DNA of 64,000 bases, taken from positions 1 through 64,000 of the forward strand of contig DLPB01000029.1 in assembly GCA_002479805.1 (NCBI GenBank). Direction: 5' to 3'. Origin of the DNA: Micrococcales bacterium UBA7469. GTDB lineage: Bacteria; Actinomycetota; Actinomycetes; Actinomycetales; Microbacteriaceae. The first letter of the stretch is position 1. Each line of letters starts with the position of its first letter. The position numbers were made by a program, and so were the translations under genes. The notes below the pieces were generated by a model. That model made no database searches. It worked only from the letters and a program-made list of their open reading frames with translations, and was not told the origin of the DNA. Below, one piece after another: positions 39,955 through 49,024 of this stretch.

Positions 39955-41172
39955 TTATCCGAGTCTGGCCTTTAGGTTCTGTGCCAAGGTAGCCATAAAC
40001 TCCTCGGTGGTCTGCCAGGACTGCTGCTTGCCAACTAGGGCAGCCAGGTCCTTGGTCATGTGACCAGCCTCGACAGTCTTGATGATGACATCCTCTAGGG
40101 TCTCGGCGAAAGCGTGGACCTCAGGAGTGCCATCTAGCTTGGCGCGGTGCATTAGACCTCTGGTCCAGGCGAAGATCGACGCAATCGGGTTGGTCGAAGT
40201 CTTTTCGCCCTTCTGCCATTGGCGATAGTGACGAGTCACGGTGCCGTGTGCGGCCTCAGCCAAAGCGGTCTGTCCATCTGGGGTGGTTAGTACCGAGGTC
40301 ATAAGACCAAGGGAGCCAAAGCCCTGAGCCACAGTGTCGGACTGTACGTCACCGTCGTAGTTCTTACATGCCCAGACGTAGCCACCCTCCCACTTCAGCG
40401 CCGCTGCGACCATGTCGTCGATTAGGCGGTGCTCGTAGGTGATGCCAGCAGCAGCAAACTTGTCTGCGTACTCGTTCTGGAAGACCTCTTCGAAGGCATC
40501 CTTGAAGGCACCGTCATAGGCCTTCAGGATGGTGTTCTTGGTCGAGAGGTAAACCGGGTAGTTACGGGATAGTCCGTAGTTGAAAGATGCGCGAGCAAAG
40601 TCGCGGATCGAGTCCATGTAGTTGTACATACCCATTGCAACACCACCGTTTTCTGGGTAGTCAGCAACGGTCATGGTCTGTGGCTCGCCACCGTCAGCTG
40701 GGGTCCAGGTGATTGTGACGGTTCCCTTGCCAGGAACCTTAAAGTCGGTGGCCTTGTACTGGTCACCGTGAGCGTGACGACCAATGATGATTGGCTTGGT
40801 CCAGCCTGGAACCAGTCTTGGAACGTTGGAGATGATGATTGGCTCGCGGAAAACTACACCGTCCAGAATGTTACGGATGGTGCCGTTTGGGCTCTTCCAC
40901 ATCTTCTTTAGCTTGAACTCGGTAACGCGCGCCTCGTCCGGAGTGATGGTCGCACACTTCACGCCCACGCCGTGCTTCTTGATGGCGTGTGCTGCGTCGA
41001 TGGTCACCTGGTCGTCGGTGGCGTCGCGGTTCTCGACCGATAGGTCGTAGTACTCAAGATCGACGTCTAGAAACGGAAGGATTAGGTGGTCCTTGATGTC
41101 CTGCCAAATGATGCGGGTCATCTCATCGCCGTCAAGCTCGACAACCTTGCCAATCACCTTAATTTTGCTCAA
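39955..41172 (-). CDS. icd: NADP-dependent isocitrate dehydrogenase (dimeric, eukaryote-like class)
   Basis: 405 residues of the type II IDH class, shown by VVELDGDEMTRIIW at the N-terminus, KSPNGTIRNILDGVVFREPI (substrate serine and asparagine), and the metal/NADP region NYDGDVQSD and AAHGTVTRHYR. It oxidises isocitrate to 2-oxoglutarate in the TCA cycle. TTG start at 41172 is decided by AGGAG 5 bases upstream. Strong terminator follows. sucCD and sdh in the same window cover later TCA steps. Confidence 0.95.
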   Translation of the reverse strand: MSKIKVIGKVVELDGDEMTRIIWQDIKDHLILPFLDVDLEYYDLSVENRDATDDQVTIDAAHAIKKHGVGVKCATITPDEARVTEFKLKKMWKSPNGTIRNILDGVVFREPIIISNVPRLVPGWTKPIIIGRHAHGDQYKATDFKVPGKGTVTITWTPADGGEPQTMTVADYPENGGVAMGMYNYMDSIRDFARASFNYGLSRNYPVYLSTKNTILKAYDGAFKDAFEEVFQNEYADKFAAAGITYEHRLIDDMVAAALKWEGGYVWACKNYDGDVQSDTVAQGFGSLGLMTSVLTTPDGQTALAEAAHGTVTRHYRQWQKGEKTSTNPIASIFAWTRGLMHRAKLDGTPEVHAFAETLEDVIIKTVEAGHMTKDLAALVGKQQSWQTTEEFMATLAQNLKARLG

Positions 41173-41230
41173 TTTTTCTCCTGATAAACCTGCGCCACAT
41201 GCGCGAATTAGCCTTGTAAAGCCTAGCGGT

Positions 41231-41236
41231 TAGCAT
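41231..41236 (+). promoter_or_regulatory. -10 box of the GH13 lipoprotein gene
   Basis: TAGCAT ends 6 bases before ATG 41243. The interval GGAGCC may instead act as a ribosome binding site if transcription starts further upstream. Confidence 0.4.
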
Positions 41237-41242
41237 GGAGCC

Positions 41243-42649
41243 ATGCGATTTACTTTCAAGCATCTCACCGCAGTGGTTATTAGCGTTTTGGCACTGACCG
41301 GCTGCACCGCAAATCAAGCCTCCGATCGTTTCGAAGACCGAGTTGGAGTTCAGCTGTTCATGTGGAACTTCAATTCAATCGCCCAGGAGTGTGAGTACCT
41401 CGGCGATGTCGGAATTGACTGGGTCTTAGTCGCACCCCCGCAGGAGCACATTCAGGGTGGCGAATGGTGGGTTGGTTACCAACCGGTGAGCTACAAACTT
41501 GAATCCCAGCTTGGAACCCAGGGCGAATTTGAGGCCATGGTCAAAGACTGTGGCGAACAGGGTGTTGAAATCTACGTGGATGCGGTTATTAACCACATGA
41601 CCGGTAGTAGCGAAGGTCTCGGTACCGCCGGAACTGAATACGCCAAGTACGAATACGCAGACCTTTACAGCAGAGGTGATTTCCATGCCTGCGAAGAGAC
41701 CATGGATGGTCAGATTGCCGACTGGGCAAACCTCACTCAGGTGCAGCAGTGTGAGCTGTTGAACCTTGCCGACTTGAAAACCGAAGCGGAAAGCGTTCAA
41801 GCCAAGATTGTTGATTATTTGCAATCGCTGGTCGACCTGGGAGTCACCGGTTTCCGCATCGATGCCGCAAAACACATTGCAGTGGCGGACCTTCAGGCCA
41901 TCACATCAAAATTGCCGGCAGAGATTAACTACATCCAAGAGGTTATTCCCGGCACCCCGGGTGCGGAGCCCAGTGACTACCTAGGCGTTGGAGACATATT
42001 CGGTTTTGACCTCGCCTACCAGCTGGCATCAATCTTTGGCCAGCAGGTGGCATTCTTGCCAGACACTTCAACTGAATCCCCATGGATCACGCCATCAAGT
42101 CAAACGGTTGTGATGGTTTCTAACCACGACACCGAACGCAACGGCCAGACCCTGAACTACAGCCAACCTGCACAGTTTGAGGCAGCCACCGCCCTGATGC
42201 TGGCCCTCGACTATGGCCAGCCCATGCTCTACAGCTCATACGCCTTTGATAGCTTCGACTGGGCTCCTAAGGATGAGAGCGGCCGAACCTTGGATGCCAA
42301 ATGTGCACAGTCCAGCCTGGTTTACCTCACCAACCATGAGGCCGGCACCTGGCTCTGCCAACACCGCATGAACTGGGTAAGCGGGATGATTGCATTCCGC
42401 GACGAAACCTCCGGAAAAGCGCTAACCAACCCGCAAACTACTGAGGCGGTGCTCAGTTTTGAGCGCGGCGATAAGGGCTTTTTTGCAGTCAACGTAACTG
42501 ACTCAGACCTAAGCGGCATCGAGATCACAACCAACCTGGCCGATGGCACATACCGCGATCAGATCAGCGGTAAAGAGCTTGAGATCAGTGCTGGCAAACT
42601 CACTTTGGACCTCGCTGCGAACCAGGCAGTTGCGCTAACCAAGCGCTAA
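41243..42649 (+). CDS. Secreted GH13 alpha-amylase-family lipoprotein
   Basis: 468 residues. Signal peptide with lipobox LALTGC (cysteine about 21), then a GH13 barrel: region I VDAVINHMTG, region II GFRIDAAKHI with nucleophile D207, region III YIQEV with acid/base E233, and region IV SNHDTE with D296. A C-terminal beta domain of about 80 residues ends the protein. It resembles single-barrel bacterial and animal alpha-amylases. As a lipoprotein it would act on outside polysaccharide while held at the membrane. No sugar transporter adjoins it. Convergent with the ABC exporter pair, 4-base overlap. Confidence 0.9.
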   Translation: MRFTFKHLTAVVISVLALTGCTANQASDRFEDRVGVQLFMWNFNSIAQECEYLGDVGIDWVLVAPPQEHIQGGEWWVGYQPVSYKLESQLGTQGEFEAMVKDCGEQGVEIYVDAVINHMTGSSEGLGTAGTEYAKYEYADLYSRGDFHACEETMDGQIADWANLTQVQQCELLNLADLKTEAESVQAKIVDYLQSLVDLGVTGFRIDAAKHIAVADLQAITSKLPAEINYIQEVIPGTPGAEPSDYLGVGDIFGFDLAYQLASIFGQQVAFLPDTSTESPWITPSSQTVVMVSNHDTERNGQTLNYSQPAQFEAATALMLALDYGQPMLYSSYAFDSFDWAPKDESGRTLDAKCAQSSLVYLTNHEAGTWLCQHRMNWVSGMIAFRDETSGKALTNPQTTEAVLSFERGDKGFFAVNVTDSDLSGIEITTNLADGTYRDQISGKELEISAGKLTLDLAANQAVALTKR

Positions 42650-44451
42650 ACCAAAGAGTCGCGCCAGGCCTTGTAGAGGGCTGCAAACTTGCCACCTGAT
42701 GTAGCGAGCTGCTCGGGGCTGCCATCTTCAATGACCCGACCGTGCTCCATCACCAGCACGCGCTGAGCAATCGAGACTGTTGAGAGTCGGTGCGCAATGA
42801 TTACTGCGGTTCGGTTGTGCAGCAGAGTCTTTAGGCCCTGCTGAACCAAGCGCTCGGATGGGATATCCAGCGAGCTGGTCGCCTCATCCAAAATCAACAC
42901 CGAGGGGTTTGCTAAGAACGCTCGGGCAAATGAAATCAGCTGGCGCTGACCCGATGAAACCCTGCCACCGCGCTTATTCACATCGGTCTGATAACCATCG
43001 GGGAGCGAAAGGATAAAGTCGTGAGCACCAACCGCTTTGGCCGCGGCAATCACCTCATCCATCGAGGCATCAGGACGACCAAGCTGAATGTTTTCAGCTA
43101 CCGAACCGGAGAAGAGGTAAGCCTCCTGAGTGACCATTACCACCTCGTGGCGCAGGTCGGTGTTTGAGATGTATCTCAGGTCAACGCCATCGAGCTTTAC
43201 CGAACCCGCTGTTGGGTCATAGAAACGTGAGATCAGTTTGGCAAGCGTTGACTTACCGGCGCCGGTGGTGCCGACCAGCGCAACGGTCTGTCCGGCAGGG
43301 ATTGTCAGGCTAAATGGCTGCAACACCTGAGATCCAGTGGCATAGCTAAATTCAACATCGGTGAATGAAACCTCACCCTTGACGTCCTTGAGGGCAACTG
43401 GGTTTTCAGGTTCTGGAACAGTTGGCTCCTCTTGCAGCACTCCGGAGATTTTTTCCAGGGCTGAGGCTGCCGACTGGTAGGAGTTGTAGAACATGGCAAT
43501 CTCCTCCATCGGGTCAAAGAACCGTCTGGAATACAAGATTGCTGCGGTTAGAACACCGATACCCAAGGAGCCCTCGAGCACCCTGAAGCCGCCGAAGAGC
43601 AAAATCGCCGCAACGGTAACGTTGCCGATAAAGATAAGCCCTGGGTCGTAGATACCAAAGAGTTGAATCAGTCGTGCGTTGTGACCGCGATATTCTTCGA
43701 CCAGGCCACCGAAGTGCTGCTCATTTGCCTTCTCCTTGCGGAATGCCTTCACCGCACGAATACCGGTCATGGTCTCTACGAAATACTGAATTAGCCGTGA
43801 CGATGCGACTCGCTGCAGTCGGTAACCCTTGTTAGTGCCGAGCTGGAACCAGCGGGTCAGAATCGCCAGCGGCAAAAGCGCAATCAGCAAAATAAAGAAG
43901 CTCTGTGGATCCAATAGGAACAGCGCCCCTGCGGTGAAGAGCATGAACATTCCGCCCACAACCAATTCGCTCAAGCCACCAGAAAGCAGCTCGCCGATTG
44001 ACTCGAGGTCAGAGGTTTGCCGGGCAATTACTCGTCCCGCGGTGTAGCGCTCGTGGAACTCAACCGAGAGTTTTTGAGTGTGAACAAAGACTCGGTTGCG
44101 AAGATCAAAGAGCATCGCCTGAGAAGCGCGAGCGGTGACCATCAGGAAGAAGTAGGTCAGGCTCGCGGTGAGAGCTGCCGCCGAAAGATAGATAAATACC
44201 GTCAGTCCAATTGGGGTGTAGTCCCCAACCATTGCCTTGGGGAGTGCGCTGTCGATACCAAAGGCGATGATTGCAGGGCCGGCAACCCTAAGTGCGGTTG
44301 AAATCACAACCAGGAAGATTGCGGCAATGACTCGGGCACGAATTGGCAAAAGTAATGAGCCTAAAAGCGCCCTCGAGCGAGCTCTGACAAAGCGAGATTC
44401 TTCCTTCGTGAGGTCAGTTTTCTCCTCATCGTTGGTACCGTGCATGCTCAT
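42646..44451 (-). CDS. Heterodimeric ABC exporter, subunit with catalytic Walker B
   Basis: 601 residues: type I exporter membrane domain (about 30-340) and ATPase domain. Walker A is GTTGAGKST, Walker B VLILDEATSSLD with the catalytic Glu, H-loop IIAHRLSTV, but the signature is VSSGQRQLISFARAF rather than LSGGQ. The upstream partner has the opposite pattern. Together they form one competent and one degenerate ATP site, as in TM287/288 and LmrCD. ATGA overlap with the upstream gene. Start could be the next ATG two codons on. Confidence 0.93.
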   Translation of the reverse strand: MSMHGTNDEEKTDLTKEESRFVRARSRALLGSLLLPIRARVIAAIFLVVISTALRVAGPAIIAFGIDSALPKAMVGDYTPIGLTVFIYLSAAALTASLTYFFLMVTARASQAMLFDLRNRVFVHTQKLSVEFHERYTAGRVIARQTSDLESIGELLSGGLSELVVGGMFMLFTAGALFLLDPQSFFILLIALLPLAILTRWFQLGTNKGYRLQRVASSRLIQYFVETMTGIRAVKAFRKEKANEQHFGGLVEEYRGHNARLIQLFGIYDPGLIFIGNVTVAAILLFGGFRVLEGSLGIGVLTAAILYSRRFFDPMEEIAMFYNSYQSAASALEKISGVLQEEPTVPEPENPVALKDVKGEVSFTDVEFSYATGSQVLQPFSLTIPAGQTVALVGTTGAGKSTLAKLISRFYDPTAGSVKLDGVDLRYISNTDLRHEVVMVTQEAYLFSGSVAENIQLGRPDASMDEVIAAAKAVGAHDFILSLPDGYQTDVNKRGGRVSSGQRQLISFARAFLANPSVLILDEATSSLDIPSERLVQQGLKTLLHNRTAVIIAHRLSTVSIAQRVLVMEHGRVIEDGSPEQLATSGGKFAALYKAWRDSLV

Positions 44452-46220
44452 AGGTTCACCTCCCGAGCCTTTTCAGCCGCATCAAGTGAGCTGATCACGT
44501 AGCGGTAGTGGTCGGAGGTCTTGATTAGTTCTTGGTGGGTGCCGAAGGCAACAACCTTGCCTTCGTGCATCAGTGCGACCTTGTCGGCCAGCATCACCGT
44601 GGAGGGTCGGTGGGCAACAATCAAGGCTGTGGTGGTGGTCAGCACGTGGCGAAGGGCATCCTCAACCATGGCTTCGGTATCAACATCGAGTGCCGATAGC
44701 GGGTCATCCAACACCAGGATTCTCGGCTTGGCAGCCACCGCACGAGCAAGCGCCAAGCGCTGGCGCTGGCCTCCGGAGAGTGAAAGGCCTTCTTCACCAA
44801 TCTTGGTGTCTAGCCCCTGTGGCAGGTCATAAACAAACTGAGCCTGGGCTATCTCGAGCGCTTGCTTGAGGTCTTCCTCACTCTGGGTAGGGTTCCCAAG
44901 CATCACGTTGTCGCGCACCGAAGATGAGAACAGTGTGGCATCTTCGAAAGCCATGGCGATCAGGGTGCGAAGATCGCCTCGGGTTAGATCCCTGATGTCG
45001 ATGCCGTCAATTTCAACCGCTCCACCGGTCACCTCGTAAAGCCTGGTAGCCAACGCCGTTAGGGTGGTTTTGCCGCAACCGGTTAGACCTATAAGCGCCA
45101 CCGACTGGCCTGGCTCTAGCCGCAGGTTGAGATTTGAAATCAAATCTGGCTGACCCGCTGGCGTGTCTGGGTAGCGGAAGCTGACATTCTTGAACTCAAG
45201 GACTCCCTTGGGGTTCGAGATGGTCTTAGGCGCTACCGGGTCGGCAATCAAATCTGGTTCATCAATCACTTCGAAAAAGCGAGTGACAGCCGACTTGGCC
45301 TCTAGTGTCATGCCCAAGAGAAAGCCCAATGATTCGGTTGGCCATCGCAAAACCATTGCGGTGGCGACAAATGCCACCAGGGTGCCCACCGTAATCTGGC
45401 CATCCACCACCAGCAGCATTCCAGCCAAAAGTGAGAGACCGAGAGCTAGTTCCGGTAGCAAAATCAGGTACAGCCAGATATTTGCAACCGCCTTGGCCTT
45501 GCGAATTTCGGTGCCGAGCAGTTGCTTAGCATCCGAAGAAAATTGTTCGGCTGCAAAGCCGCCACGGCCAAAGGCTTTCAGCACTCGAACTCCGTGAACC
45601 GCCTGCTCCACTCGAGTTGCGAGATCGCCGGATTGGTCCTGAGATAGCCTTGCCACCTCGCCGAAGGTCTTCTCAAACCTGAATCCGATAACAACAATCG
45701 GCACCGATGCCACCAGGAAGATCAACCCCAACCAGATATTGAAGCTAAACAGAATGATCATTCCCACAATCAGCGTCAGCAGATTGGCGACCAGCAGCAC
45801 CAGTCCAAAACTTAGCCAGCGCCTTGTAAGGCTGAGGTCTCGCACTGCTCTGGAGAGCAGCTGTCCGGAAGGCCAGCGATCGTGGAAGGCGACCGGCAGA
45901 TCTTGCAGCTTGGCATAGAGCACATTGCGCATATCGGCTTCAACATAGGTGCCTGGGGTGAGCACCAGCCAGCGCCTGAGCAAGACAAAGAGCGCCTCTG
46001 CGATACCCATCGCCAAAATCAGAGCCACGGCTGGAATTAGTGCATCAATTCCGCCGGAAACCAGGGAGTTGACGAGATTCTGCAAAAACTGCGGGATTGC
46101 CAAGGCGAACATGTGGGCACCGATTGCAGCCAGCATGCCTAGGAAGATTCTGGGTAGGGCGCGCTTGGCAAATGGCACGAGCCGCCACAGGGTTTTGAAC
46201 GTACTTAGTTCGGTTTGCAT
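44448..46220 (-). CDS. Heterodimeric ABC exporter, subunit with degenerate Walker B
   Basis: 590 residues with the same architecture as its partner. Walker A is GLTGCGKTT, the signature LSLSGGQRQRLALARAV is canonical, but Walker B reads ILVLDDPLSALD, with Asp in place of catalytic Glu, and the H-loop VAHRPSTV. First gene of the pair, ATG 46220, with GGAAGAG upstream. It shares an operator-like element with the DrrA-like operon. Substrates unknown; homologues export drugs or lipids. Confidence 0.93.
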   Translation of the reverse strand: MQTELSTFKTLWRLVPFAKRALPRIFLGMLAAIGAHMFALAIPQFLQNLVNSLVSGGIDALIPAVALILAMGIAEALFVLLRRWLVLTPGTYVEADMRNVLYAKLQDLPVAFHDRWPSGQLLSRAVRDLSLTRRWLSFGLVLLVANLLTLIVGMIILFSFNIWLGLIFLVASVPIVVIGFRFEKTFGEVARLSQDQSGDLATRVEQAVHGVRVLKAFGRGGFAAEQFSSDAKQLLGTEIRKAKAVANIWLYLILLPELALGLSLLAGMLLVVDGQITVGTLVAFVATAMVLRWPTESLGFLLGMTLEAKSAVTRFFEVIDEPDLIADPVAPKTISNPKGVLEFKNVSFRYPDTPAGQPDLISNLNLRLEPGQSVALIGLTGCGKTTLTALATRLYEVTGGAVEIDGIDIRDLTRGDLRTLIAMAFEDATLFSSSVRDNVMLGNPTQSEEDLKQALEIAQAQFVYDLPQGLDTKIGEEGLSLSGGQRQRLALARAVAAKPRILVLDDPLSALDVDTEAMVEDALRHVLTTTTALIVAHRPSTVMLADKVALMHEGKVVAFGTHQELIKTSDHYRYVISSLDAAEKAREVNL

Positions 46221-46235
46221 TTGTCTCTTCCGCCG

Positions 46236-46259
46236 CCTTCAGGGCAGCCCTTCAGGATA
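46236..46259 (-). promoter_or_regulatory. Heterodimeric exporter promoter with shared element (copy 2)
   Basis: On the minus strand, -10 box TATCCT (46254-46259) abuts GAAGGGCTGCCC (46242-46253), identical to the element at 30817-30828. Here an 8-base direct repeat CCTTCAGG (plus strand 46236-46243 and 46249-46256, spacer GCAGC) overlaps it. Confidence 0.5.
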
Positions 46260-46304
46260 GCAGTAACAAAAATCAACAAAGGCTTAGTCCCAGCAAACTC
46301 GGCT

Positions 46305-46310
46305 TACTCT
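46305..46310 (+). promoter_or_regulatory. Candidate -10 box of the carbonic anhydrase gene
   Basis: TACTCT, giving a leader of about 20 bases that holds AAGGAGAG (46327-46334) before ATG 46337. Confidence 0.35.
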
Positions 46311-46336
46311 GCTACCAACCAAAACCAAGGAGAGCT

Positions 46337-46831
46337 ATGTCAGTAACCGACGAGTACCTAAAAAACAATGAGGCTTACGCCAGCCAGTTCAGCGGTCCAC
46401 TGCCGCTGCCACCTGCAAAACACGTTGCAGTGCTGGCCTGCATGGACGCTCGAATCAATGTCTACGCAGCGCTGGGAATCCAGGAGGGTGAATCTCACGT
46501 CATCAGAAATGCCGGTGGCGTAGTCACCGAGGATGAAATCAGATCACTTGCCATCTCACAGCGACTTTTGGGCACCAAGGAAATCATCTTGATTCACCAC
46601 ACCGACTGCGGCATGCTCACCTTCACCGACGACGGTTTCAAGGAGAGCATTCGTGCCGAGGTTGGAATCAAGCCAGCATGGGCCGCCGAGGCATTTAGTG
46701 ACCTTGATGCCGATGTGCGCCAGTCAATCAGTCGCATCAAGCAGAGCCCGTTCATCCCTCACAAGGACTCGATCCGTGGTTTCGTCTTCGACGTCGCCAC
46801 CGGTCGCCTGCGCGAGGTAGTCGCCAACTAG
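46337..46831 (+). CDS. Beta-class carbonic anhydrase (short form)
   Basis: 164 residues. The zinc ligands are Cys and Asp in LACMDARIN and His and Cys in HHTDCGM, four residues as in type II beta enzymes. VIRNAGGVVTED is the conserved loop between them. Length and sequence resemble the mycobacterial Rv1284 group. It interconverts CO2 and bicarbonate, which the carboxylase at 2126 uses. ATG has a strong AAGGAGAG. It overlaps the convergent purH by 4 bases. Confidence 0.93.
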   Translation: MSVTDEYLKNNEAYASQFSGPLPLPPAKHVAVLACMDARINVYAALGIQEGESHVIRNAGGVVTEDEIRSLAISQRLLGTKEIILIHHTDCGMLTFTDDGFKESIRAEVGIKPAWAAEAFSDLDADVRQSISRIKQSPFIPHKDSIRGFVFDVATGRLREVVAN

Positions 46832-48429
46832 TGGTAGAAGTGGCGCTCCGCGGTGAAGTACATCGTGATTCCGGCAGCCCTGGCTGCAGCAATTACCTCT
46901 TCATCGCGGACGCTACCGCCAGGCTGAACCACTGCCTTCACGCCAGCGTCAATTAGCACCTGTAGGCCATCGGCAAATGGGAAGAATGCGTCCGATGCCG
47001 CCACCGAGTCAATCACTCGATCGCCTGCCCTGGCAACCGCAAGTCGGCAGGAATCCAAGCGATTTACCTGACCCATGCCAATGCCAACCGCAGCCAAATC
47101 TTTGGCCAGCAAAATCGCATTTGACTTCACCGCACGCGATGCCCGCCAAGCAAACTCGAGATCTGCCATAAGCTCCGGACTGGCTGGGTCCCCGGTAACC
47201 AATTGCCACTTTGAAACATCGAGATTCTCAAAGCCATCGGAATCTTGAATCAAGGCTCCCCCCGAGACCTGACGAATTTCCCGAGTTGGTCGCTGATAGC
47301 CGGCACTAAGTTCGAGAATGCGCAGGTTCTTCTTTTTGCTCAAAACCTCGAGGGCCTCCGGTTCGAAACCTGGAGCGGCAATCACCTCGGTGAAAATCTC
47401 CGCAACCTGCAGGGCCATCTTTTTGGTTACCACTGAATTGGCGGCAATCACACCGCCAAATGCTGAAACCGGGTCGGTCTGATGAGCACGCAGATGCGCC
47501 GAGGCGATGGCATCGTCGCTGCCATTCAGCGCGACCGCAATCCCGCAGGGGTTGGCGTGCTTGATGATTGCAACCGCGGGCTGATCAAAGTCATAGGCGG
47601 CACGAAGCGCTGCATCAACGTCAACGTAGTTGTTGTATGACATCTCTTTGCCACCGAGCAGCTTGGCCTGAGCAACACCACTTACCGCGCCAACCGCCGA
47701 ATACAACGCTGCGCCCTGGTGGGAGTTCTCTCCGTAGCGAAGCACGTTCTGAAGCTCAAAATTCAGACTCACGTGGCTAGAAAATTCAGCAGAAGTTTCC
47801 TGGTCCAACTCCCCAAGCATCCAGCTGGCTACTGCGCTGTCATAGCTTGCGGTGTGACTAAAAGCTGCCTGCGCCAACTCTCTACGTAGCGCAAGCGAGG
47901 TGCCACCTTGGGCATTGGCTTCCAGAACCCTCGAATAATTGGCCGGGTTCACCACGATTGCGACGTTGGCATGGTTTTTAGCTGCTGCTCGAACCATGGC
48001 TGGTCCACCGATATCGATCTGCTCGACGGCAGCATCGCCGGTAGCACCGGCTGCAACGGTCTGCACAAATGGATAGAGGTTCACGACCACCAGCTCAAAT
48101 GGCTCGATGTCTAGCTTCTCCAGCTCCTGAACATGCTCATCAAGGCGCAGATCGGCAAGAATGCCACCGTGAATCTTTGGGTGCAGGGTTTTCACTCGAC
48201 CATCGAGCGACTCTGGGAAACCGGTCACCTCAGACACTTCTTGAACTGCAATTCCAGCATCCGCAATTTGCTTGGCGGTTGATCCGGTAGATACCAGCCG
48301 CACGCCCTGCTCACTCAGCCCTTTGGCTAGCTCGAGCAAACCGGTCTTATCAGATACCGAGATCAGAGCCCTGCGAATTTTTACCTGGTCGCGCTGCTTA
48401 TAGTTGCGAGCTGGAAGGTTTGCGGCCAT
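46828..48429 (-). CDS. purH: Bifunctional AICAR transformylase / IMP cyclohydrolase
   Basis: 533 residues. The N-terminal MGS-like IMP cyclohydrolase domain starts RRALISVSDKTGLLELAKGL and has GGILADL. The C-terminal transformylase domain has RYGENSHQGAALY and KHANPCGIAVA (Lys-His catalytic pair). It performs the last two steps to IMP using 10-formyl-THF. The start overlaps the purN stop by one base (TAATG). Confidence 0.96.
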   Translation of the reverse strand: MAANLPARNYKQRDQVKIRRALISVSDKTGLLELAKGLSEQGVRLVSTGSTAKQIADAGIAVQEVSEVTGFPESLDGRVKTLHPKIHGGILADLRLDEHVQELEKLDIEPFELVVVNLYPFVQTVAAGATGDAAVEQIDIGGPAMVRAAAKNHANVAIVVNPANYSRVLEANAQGGTSLALRRELAQAAFSHTASYDSAVASWMLGELDQETSAEFSSHVSLNFELQNVLRYGENSHQGAALYSAVGAVSGVAQAKLLGGKEMSYNNYVDVDAALRAAYDFDQPAVAIIKHANPCGIAVALNGSDDAIASAHLRAHQTDPVSAFGGVIAANSVVTKKMALQVAEIFTEVIAAPGFEPEALEVLSKKKNLRILELSAGYQRPTREIRQVSGGALIQDSDGFENLDVSKWQLVTGDPASPELMADLEFAWRASRAVKSNAILLAKDLAAVGIGMGQVNRLDSCRLAVARAGDRVIDSVAASDAFFPFADGLQVLIDAGVKAVVQPGGSVRDEEVIAAARAAGITMYFTAERHFYH

Positions 48430-49019
48430 TAGTTTGCCCTTTCAGAAAGAATGAGTTTGCCCTCGGCAATCTCCGCCACCACATCGACAATCAGTGCTCG
48501 CTCGATGGTCTTGATCTGCTCATGTAAATCGGCCTCGGAAATACCCGCGGCGATCGCGACCTCACGCTGTGCCAACACTGGACCGGTGTCAACACCGGCA
48601 TCCACGATGTGCACAGTCGCTCCGGTGGTGGACACCCCGGCTGCCAACGCATCGCGCACGGCGTGCGCGCCGGGGAAGGCCGGAAGAAGCGATGGGTGGA
48701 GGTTGATGAGGTTTGGGCTTAGCTCAGATACGAAGCTCTCCGGCAGCACCCTCATAAAACCTGCCAAAACCACCAGGTCCGGGTTGTGATACTTCACGTT
48801 TTGCAAAAGCATCTCAGACCACTTATCGCGAGAGGGAAAAAGCCCCGGCTCAACCACGAAGGTTGGAACCCCAAATTGCTCGGCATGAGCCAGCCCATCG
48901 GCTGCCTGGTCAGCGCCAACCGCAACAATCTTGGCTGGGAACAGCGGATTGTCGCAGGCCTCCAACAGGGCCCTTAGGTTCGAACCAGAACCCGAAATCA
49001 TAACCACAATCGAAAGCAC
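48429..49019 (-). CDS. purN: Phosphoribosylglycinamide formyltransferase
   Basis: 196 residues. VMISGSGSNLRALLEA binds the phosphate, GFMRVLPESFV and INLHPSLLPAFPGAHAV hold the catalytic Asn/His, and HIVDAGVDTGPVL the Asp. It formylates GAR with 10-formyl-THF in purine synthesis. GTG 49019 lies 5 bases after the stop of the PerM-like gene. Confidence 0.95.
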   Translation of the reverse strand: MLSIVVMISGSGSNLRALLEACDNPLFPAKIVAVGADQAADGLAHAEQFGVPTFVVEPGLFPSRDKWSEMLLQNVKYHNPDLVVLAGFMRVLPESFVSELSPNLINLHPSLLPAFPGAHAVRDALAAGVSTTGATVHIVDAGVDTGPVLAQREVAIAAGISEADLHEQIKTIERALIVDVVAEIAEGKLILSERAN

Positions 49020-49024
49020 TTTCC

